Source of the DNA: Gordius sp. MW1
Lineage: Eukaryota > Nematomorpha > Gordioida > Gordea > Gordiidae
Assembly (NCBI GenBank): GCA_964036665.1
Contig: OZ038528.1
Coordinates: forward strand, 12,716,501-12,780,500
Length of the DNA stretch: 64,000 bases
Direction: 5' to 3'
Shown here piece after piece: positions 57,901-64,000 of this stretch (its first letter is position 1; each line of letters starts with the position of its first letter). The notes below the pieces were generated by a model. The model had not been told where the DNA came from and did no database searches. It saw only the letters and a program-made list of their open reading frames with translations. Both the position numbers and the translations under genes were made by a program.

Positions 57901-59733
57901 AATAAGATTTTATATAAAAAGATGGTAGCCTCGTGCTTTTTAAATAAGGATTAATCTCTTTGCTTTGTGACAGCTAAGCACACCTCATTTATTTTAATAG
58001 GATATATTTATGTCTTTTTATTCATCTAGGCAAATATTTCCTTTCTATATGCGTATTTATGTGTGTTAATTGTTTTGTGTATATAAATTTGGTTAAATTA
58101 TTTCAACTATATTGTTGTAAAACCTTCATCTCCCCCTGGAGTGTTAACAATTAAATTTTAATTTACATTGCAGGAATTTGAAGGGCATTCGGATTCTGAT
58201 GCTTCCATGGACGAAGAAATTGTACAAAATGACGGCATAGAAACAAAACCTCAGAAATCGAATCGTGGCTCACAGCAAACAGACTCAATAACTCAGGAAC
58301 CTAATATCGAAAAGGGATTGGCTACTGCTTTGAATTTGGTTATAGCCAAAGGTTCGATTTATATACTAATTTAATTTTTTTTCTTTGTTTTATTATTAAG
58401 TTGACATAAATTGTAATAGTAGGCAAGCATGTGTCACTTAGTATTTATAATGTATTAAATTGATAATATAAATTCTTTTCAAATAGTCTAGGTATGTTTT
58501 AATTTCTAGGTTACGTTGATAAAGAAATCAAAGATGCCGAAATGAGCGCTGAATATTTAGATCTTAAGTCTAAACGATTTATGGTGGAAGATAAACATTT
58601 TGATATTGATGATAAACATTCACGGAGAGATCGATATTCAACTGGTCTTTTGTCCGAATTTAAAGTGATAACCGATAATATTTTATATTTGATTGCTAAT
58701 ATTAATTTATTAGATTTGTTTTTTTGTATTGTATTGCAATTTAATGTGTTAAAATAGGAAAAGAAAGATTATCGGCCTGATATCAAATTGGATTATATAG
58801 ATGATCAAGGCAGGGTATTAAATACAAAAGAAGCGTTTCGTTACATGTCTCATAAGTTTCATGGGAAAGGCTCGGGCAAAAACAAAATAGAAAAACGCAC
58901 TAAGAAGCTTGTCGAAGAACGGGTAAAGGAGTCCAAATTCTGACGCTGCTTTTTAAATATTTCTAATTTTTATTGTATAACCTATATATGTCACTTGGTG
59001 AGTTAGGGCAGACGAAGGGAGCATGAAAATAATAAGTTGATTCAAGTTGAATCCAATGCGGAAAATTTATCTTAGAACTTGCTTTGGGAAAATTAAACAA
59101 TTTAGTCCAAGCTTTATATAATTTCCGTTTTAATGTTAATATAATCGTTCTTTTTTAATAATATGATCCTTGACGATAATTTAAATAGCTAAATAAGAAT
59201 TGTCCTCTTAACAAGTAAAGAATTAATTGACATTAATTTAAACAATCTGTCCCAATTGGCTTTTCCCCTCATGTTTTATCTTGATGTGGCTTAAGTATTT
59301 ATTGCTGTTAGAATAATTTATTTTTATTTTGCTGTGCTCTTCTTTCCTTTAATTTCTTATACCATTTGTTATCCACATTGAAAGTGAGCCCATAAATTGC
59401 ATAACAATCGTTATATAGGCCATCTATTGCATCGTTCGATAGTTTTCGTTTAATATTTAATATTATTTCAGCACATTTTAAATTTCAAGTTATAAATTTT
59501 TTAACTAATAAAGAGCATTTGGTCAATTTTCTTCCCTTTTTTTAACTGACACTTACAATAATAATTTTGTTTACTATTTTTTTCAAATAACTTTATTATT
59601 TAAATAATTCTGTTAGATGCTACATCAAATTAAATCGTCTGATACTCCACTCAATACTGTCAATAAGTTATGGGACAAGCAAAAAGAAGTCAAAACACCC
59701 TACCTTGTTTTAAGTGGAAAAAACGCTCATTAA
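48989..59733 (+). CDS. SART1: SART1/Snu66 homologue, U4/U6.U5 tri-snRNP protein, 17 exons
   Basis: Snu66/SART1 joins the tri-snRNP and is needed for spliceosome assembly. Exons: 48989-49155, 49329-49399, 49435-49573, 49608-49800, 53867-53963, 56032-56195, 56251-56326, 56597-56679, 56739-56798, 56844-56923, 56967-57019, 57099-57229, 57271-57432, 58174-58351, 58510-58664, 58758-58922, 59617-59733. All phases match, giving 696 aa (human 800). Start at the ATG 48989, followed by the Lys/His-rich N-terminus ([11 protein letters not shown]). Family blocks: [146 protein letters not shown]. Eight introns are 34-59 nt; introns 4 (4066 nt) and 5 (2068 nt) are loaded with transposons. Intron 12 uses a weak GTTGTG donor. 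Confidence 0.95.
50645..50840. mobile_element. GC-rich hAT end fragment in SART1 intron 4
   Basis: GGGCCGGGCCTAAAGGGCC, ACGGACGGGCCTGAAG, ending GGGCCTGTTGCACATCCCTA, whose reverse TAGGGATGTGCAACAGGCCC is a typical hAT end. The left end and target duplication are not clear. It interrupts the 3' part of the LINE at 50838-53330. Confidence 0.55.
51377..51656. mobile_element. hAT MITE, CAGAGGTCAG family, in SART1 intron 4
   Basis: Ends CAGAGGTCAGGTAAAG and CGGGCTTTTCTGATCTCTG. Flanks ATTCATAA (51369-51376) and ATTAATAA (51657-51664) match 7 of 8. Interior has GGACGGGCAGCGGGCCGGGC and TGCCCGAA motifs. Confidence 0.8.
52749..52971. mobile_element. hAT MITE, CAGAGGTCAG family, second copy
   Basis: 223 bp. 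Left CAGAGGTCAGATATG, right AAGTTTTCTGTTCTCTG. Flanks ATCTATAA (52741-52748) and AACTATAA (52972-52979) match 7 of 8. Interior GCCCGAACCCGGCCCGG. Confidence 0.8.
54025..54850. mobile_element. TA-flanked MITE, 'GGGGAGACCGGGG' family, copy 3
   Basis: Ends GGGGACCGGGGCTAT and ATAGCCCCGGACCC, flanked by TA (54023-24, 54851-52). It lies in SART1 intron 5. The ends match those at 14637 and 16950; the interior is more diverged. Confidence 0.75.
55186..55661. mobile_element. hAT MITE, CAGAGGTCAG family, third copy, exact 8-bp duplication
   Basis: Flanked by exact ATTTAAAC (55178-55185, 55662-55669). The right end GGGCTTTTCTAATCTCTG matches the family; the left CAAACGTCAT is a mutated CAGAGGTCAG. In SART1 intron 5. 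Confidence 0.8.
57700..57800. mobile_element. hAT end fragment in SART1 intron 13
   Basis: GGGTTGGGTTGGGTTG, CGGGTCGGGCTCGGGTTG and the end TTGTAGGTCTCTA, whose reverse TAGAGACCTACA resembles the TAGAGGTCTGCATGG end of the element at 19062. No left partner was found. Confidence 0.5.
59383..59432 (+). repeat. Dispersed motif GAGCCCATAAATTGCATA in SART1 intron 16
   Basis: GAGCCCATAAATTGCATAAC equals the terminal motif of blocks A and B (36147-36175, 38830-38857) with one or two changes, so it marks the end of an old copy of that element. Confidence 0.55.
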
Positions 59734-59823
59734 ATGAGTGACCATGAAAAAAATGTATTTTTTCATGAGAATGTATTTACTTGATATATTTAATGTATAA
59801 ATTAAATCTAAAGCCAGGATAAT

Positions 59824-59829
59824 AATAAA
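59824..59829 (+). promoter_or_regulatory. Poly-A signal of SART1
   Basis: AATAAA 91 nt after the stop codon is the first canonical signal in the 3' UTR. Confidence 0.6.
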
Positions 59830-60624
59830 TCTTGATTTTAAAACGTCGAACATTTTGTTAGTATGGAGAACAAACACTAATGCCCCGCTATTTTTAAATT
59901 AGAGTTCTAAAAGTGTTGCGCTCATTATCTGTGACTCACCTGACTCAAATCTTTATACTAGGCTTGGTTCGAATAAAATCTCCAGACAAATTTTTAAATT
60001 TATCTAAAATTTAATGAGTGTTTCAAATTAATACTTGTAAAATTGTTATGCTGGTGCTACTGTTCAAAATATTTGTAATTCTATTAATGAGCGTCAATTA
60101 TATAACATACTATTACATTTGTTGGTTTGTTTCCTCTGTGTACAGCTCCAAAAAGAAGAAAAAGCTCATTTTCGCAACTTTGAACTCATTTATTAAAAAA
60201 AAATTAATATATTCGCCACAAAGAACTCTAATAAAAATATGCTAACCGTTTTCTGGTTGATTTCACAAGACCATTATTTGTTGACTAGTGTTATTTGTCA
60301 AACACAAGGTGTATATTTCTCTTGGCAAATATTATAAATTAAGCTTTTTATTCCGATATATTACTTTTTATAAATTACATAATTAACTATAAATTCTCCT
60401 CTTCTCTTTTATCAGTTATTTGGTCCCACAGTCGTGGGGTAGTTTCTTCCATCTTGACCGGGTGAATGCCATATCTTAACTAATCTCTTTTGTTTTCATT
60501 ACTTTATCGACTTGCCCTTTCCACGTGACACGGGGTCGTCCTCTTCCTCTCCTTCCCGGTACCTTCCATTTCCAGTACTTTTCGATTTACGTCATTCGTG
60601 TCTCTTCACCTTAGCCGATTTTCG

Positions 60625-61023
60625 TTAATCATGTCCGCCAAAGTTTAAATACTTATTTTTTCTTACGATGGATTTGTAAGCTTTGTTCTTCAACCATATT
60701 GGCATTTTCTTGTCGCACATTACACCGGATATACTTCGCCATTTAAGCCATCCTTTTTTGGATCCGATCCGTGCATTGACTTTCGTTGCGCAACCTCCCA
60801 CTTGATGTAGCATCGAGCCGAGGTATTTAAACCTGTCTACTTTTGGGTACTTTAGATGGTCATGCAGCGAAGGGCTGCCTGTACCTTTCATTTCCATGTA
60901 TACCGTTTTTCGATCGTTGACCTTTAAACCAAATCCAGCTAAGCGCTTTGACCACTTTTCGGCTTCTTCCAATACTTTCTCCCTTCCTTCCTCGCATAGT
61001 AGTATATTATCGGCATATAGCAT
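60625..61023 (-). pseudogene. LINE copy 3 RT, YADD-box to thumb
   Basis: A 132-codon frame starts MLYADNILLCEEGREKVLEE: the catalytic YADD reads YADN. Then LAGFGLKVNDRKTVYMEMKG, DRFKYLGSMLHQ and KGWLKWRSISGVMCDKKMPI. Confidence 0.85.
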
Positions 61024-61439
61024 ACACCATGGCGATGGATTTTGAACTCTCGTTATCGTCTCTATAATTATATTAAATAAAAAAGGACTTAAAGCAGATC
61101 CTTGATGTAATCCAATTTTTACCCGAAAAGGTTAAGAGTCACCAACTGTCGTCCTAAAGCAAGAGTTTGAGGCTTCATAAATATTTTTCATAAGCCGTAT
61201 ATATGGGTCAGGGATATTTTGTTTCCTTAGGCCACCATATTAAATCGCGGGGGACCGTGTCATAAGCTTTTTCCAAGACGATAAAGACCATACGGTCTTT
61301 CCTCTTTTCACCATACTTATCCATCATTTGTCTTAGTGCGGATTGGGTCGATTGTGGATTTGCCGGTCACAAATCCGTTAGCCGATATTTTTACCTCGTT
61401 TTCAGACTTGCCTTTTTATGAGCTTAAAGGAGTGGCAAG

Positions 61440-61684
61440 TTAGCTTGATACCTCTGTAATTGTCACGGTCCTGAGGTCTTCTTTGCCTTTGAATAAGAGT
61501 ATAACCGTGCTTAATCTCCATTGATTAGGAATTCGCTCTTCTACCAATATCTTGTTAAAGAGGTTTGTCATGGTGGTGACTCCTTCTTCACGACATCCGA
61601 GCAATGCTTCCACTGGTATTCCATCTGGGCCATTTGCTTTTCTTTTTTTCAACTTGTTCATTTGTGCCCTTACTTCATCCTGCT
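61440..61684 (-). pseudogene. LINE copy 3 RT, N-terminal fingers
   Basis: The frame reads KRKANGPDGIPVEALLGCRE, then TTMTNLFNKILVEERIPNQW and STVILLFKGKEDLR, the conserved start of RTE-type RT. A frameshift separates it from the palm. Its 5' side is cut by the hAT insertion. Confidence 0.85.
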
Positions 61685-62832
61685 TAGTGTTTCGATCTCG
61701 TCTCGTCTCGGTCTCGAATACAAAATCTCGTCTCGTCTCGGGAGCGATTAGGAAAATCTCGATCTCGTCTCGTCTCGGTCTAGAAAAATCTCGGTCTCGT
61801 CTCGTCTCGACGAGAATTCTCGTCTCGTCTCGACTTTTAAAAAAAAATATATACGGAATAAAAATTTCTCCTATTTTATTAAAAATATAAATAAGTGTTC
61901 AAAAATCCAAATGGCAAATTTTATATTTTTGGAAAAACTTTAATACACAAACTTTTTAAAGATTTAGCGGGACACGACATCTCATTGACAATATAAAGAT
62001 ATGAATTAACTCATAAAGATAACATTTTCTATAAAAAGTGCAGACTAAAAAAACTATAAATAAATTTGAAATATAAAAGATTAAATTTTATTGTTCTAGC
62101 AAATTATAATATTTGCATCAAATTCACTGTGTCTGTCAACTATAAATGGACTTCGAAAATTATAAGTTCGCTTATAGTTGATATAGTTGCATAAGTGAGC
62201 AAAATGAGACCCTTTATTAACCTTTGCTAATGATTCAAAGTAGACCTTAACATATTTAAGGCAAACGTTTAAGTCCATTAATATAACCATCATCAGTTAT
62301 AGCCCATAGTGTTTATTGCATGTTTATGCGAGTGACATTTAATGATGTTATTATTATTTATAGAATTGATAACTAGTTGCAGAAATTAAAACGTTGTAAA
62401 ACAACAATAAAAGCAGCATTTTTATAGAATTAAGAACATAAGGTTTTAAACTTTAAATTAAAGAGTACGTATTTAAATGTATGACAAAAATCAACCATAC
62501 TTAGGTAAATGATTGCCAAATTTTATTTTTTTTGCAAAAATATATAATATTTACTACACTTGTGAATTTTTTTAATATTAAATATATTCCATACATATTG
62601 ATTTACACTTAATACCTTAAATGTAAATTAAAATACACAATAATTTACTAAAATCTAACGATCAATAAAAAGTCGAGATCTCGCCGAGAAAATCTCGTAT
62701 CGTCTCGTCTCGACATCAAAATTCTCGTCTCGATCTCGACTCCATTTTTCAAATTCTCGTCTCGTCTCGTCTCGGTTTTTCGAGACGAGACGAGACGAGA
62801 CCGAGATTTTTCTCGGTTTTTCCGCATCACTA
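61685..62832. mobile_element. GAGAC hAT MITE with exact 8-bp duplication
   Basis: Starts TAGTGTTTCGATCTCGTCTC and ends TTTTTCCGCATCACTA, flanked by ATCCTGCT on both sides (61677-61684, 62833-62840). Excision restores the LINE frame around LRTQMNK. 1148 bp, collinear with 41554-43001 but about 300 bp shorter. Confidence 0.95.
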
Positions 62833-63069
62833 ATCCTGCTGAAAGAGTTCGACCATACTTATGCTTGGCGCAATTTTGGGAAGGGAATCCTTGTCATTTG
62901 CAATATTCATATGTTTCCTAAAATATCCTTTCCATCACTTCTTTCGGCTTGAATAAGGTTTGACCTATCTCGTTTTTGACTATTTTAAGAACTCCGACAT
63001 CGCGACTTTTCTTCTCCCTTATCTTGGCCAATTTGTACATAAACCTATGGCCCCTTTATGACTTACCAT

Positions 63070-63990
63070 CTAGGTGTACGCGGTATTCTTCGCCATTGCA
63101 ACGGCCCTCTTTGCGTTCCTATACTCTTGATAATCCTCCGATTTTTTTGATTTATGCCACCGTCTATATAGATTTTTCTTTCTTTCGATAAAATCCCTAA
63201 CCGATTGATCCCACCACCATAGTTCCCTATTCATAGCCTTGCCTCCTTTGGTCTGTCCTAGCACACGAATCGCTGTTCCCTTAATGTCCCTAGATAGCGT
63301 CTTCTGATCGTCCTGCAACTTCCTTGCACCCAAGAGTTAGGAGGCATTTTTATGGTATTCTTCCTTCGTCGGCGTATTTTTTAAACTTTCGTATCGATTT
63401 GAGGTTCATATGTCTTTCTTCTTTCGGGAAATACTCTTCTGTCAAGATATATAACAAGGATACGATGTTGCCTGGCGATTTCTTTTCCCGGTATTACTTT
63501 GCAATCCTTGATACTCCACCTTTCGCCGTATAAGCAAATAGTCAATTTGATTGAAATGCTTCCCACTTCTATAGGTCACAATATGATCTTTGCGTTTTTG
63601 AAAATAGTTGTTAACGATCGCCATGTCATATGTTTGGGATACTTTGAGAAATTTTTCCCCTTCTTTTTCTTCAGACAATGCTTATAGCCTCCATGATTGC
63701 GTTCATATCCGAAACGCTCTTTACCTACGTGAGCGTTGAAATCTGCCCCAATAATTAGCCTTTCTTCCTGTCGGATTCCTTGTATTTATTTTTTCAATAA
63801 TCGAAGAATGTGTCTTTCTCTGATTCCATACACCCAATTTGGGGAGCATACGCGCACCGTTACGGTTAAAAGGCCCCCTTAATCTGCAATCTTCACCCAC
63901 ATGCCTGTCGGAACAACGCTTGACTTCCACCACCTTGCCCTTGAACTTCGCTTAGAACGATATGACCTCGTTTCGACGATTTGGTGAGCC
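63070..63990 (-). pseudogene. LINE copy 3 endonuclease and linker
   Basis: Frames at 63933-63721, 63678-63442 and 63333-63070 together cover the endonuclease C-terminal half (SAYAPQLG-like, IIGADF, HIVTYRSGKHFNQIDYLLIR) and the linker before RT (DIKGTAIRVLGQTKGGKAMN, ELWWWDQSV). Frameshifts separate them. Confidence 0.8.
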
Positions 63991-64000
63991 ACTGTAGAAA

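Larger units (their letters stand above)
60385..64000 (-). mobile_element. RTE-like LINE copy 3, continues past the window end
   Basis: The 3' end lies at about 60385-60430 (CTGATAAAAGAGAAGAGG on the minus strand). Reading leftward from the window edge: endonuclease (NYWGADF/LIIGADF, NHGGYKHCL, HIVTYRSGKHFNQIDYLLIR with the HIVTYRS…DYLL motif), linker (RELWWWDQSVRDFIERKKNL), then RT split by a hAT at 61685-62832. The LINE is the same subfamily as copy 1. It begins ~650 bp downstream of SART1, in the opposite direction. Confidence 0.85.

Noticed and set aside
1..64000. CRISPR arrays, bacterial operons, tRNA or rRNA genes
   Set aside because: Tandem repeats here lack unique spacers of constant size, no cas-like or ribosomal sequence was seen, and the only B-box-like motifs belong to dispersed repeats.

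Overview
The window is about 70% AT, with spliced genes and a dense load of eukaryotic transposons (RTE-like LINEs, hAT and TA-flanked DNA elements, a Ty3/gypsy element, a Helitron). It is nuclear DNA of an invertebrate animal. The animal genes have very short GT-AG introns, mostly 29-59 nt and several of 33-38 nt. Introns this short are known from dicyemids and some flatworms, but I cannot place the species from sequence alone.

Layout. 1-2.7 kb: a TMX1-like thioredoxin transmembrane gene on the minus strand, with two LTRs in tandem just upstream (2.7-4.4 kb) and a gag-only remnant (4.4-6.3 kb). 7.3-8.65 kb: a FLYWCH zinc-finger gene whose body is a tandem array of ten near-identical exon+intron modules of about 101 bp. 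8.7-14.6 kb: AT-rich DNA with a ~103-bp tandem repeat inside a large inverted repeat; no gene recognised. 14.6-18.5 kb: TA-flanked MITEs, a foldback element and a small hAT MITE. 18.5-26.9 kb: one RTE-like LINE broken by two direct hAT-type insertions, a 203-bp MITE, and a CsRn1-like gypsy element nested in one of the hATs. 26.9-43.6 kb: a hAT family with GAGAC-rich ends, a Helitron, SINE-like and CCAAT-palindrome repeats, a duplicated ~1.8-kb repeat block and a second LINE. 44.6-47.5 kb: a broken FLYWCH copy, then a second FLYWCH gene again followed by tandem exon+intron modules (66-nt exons, 29-35-nt introns). 49.0-59.7 kb: a complete 17-exon SART1/Snu66 homologue whose largest introns are filled with transposons. 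60.4-64.0 kb: a third, minus-strand LINE carrying a GAGAC hAT.

TMX1 (ER redox folding) and SART1 (U4/U6.U5 tri-snRNP) are unlinked housekeeping genes. The most unusual content is the pair of FLYWCH genes. Each has an identical 199-nt first exon layout, an exon coding for a YPNYG motif, then a run of small phase-1 symmetric exons. This lets the C-terminal repeat number change, and lets modules be skipped, without breaking the frame.
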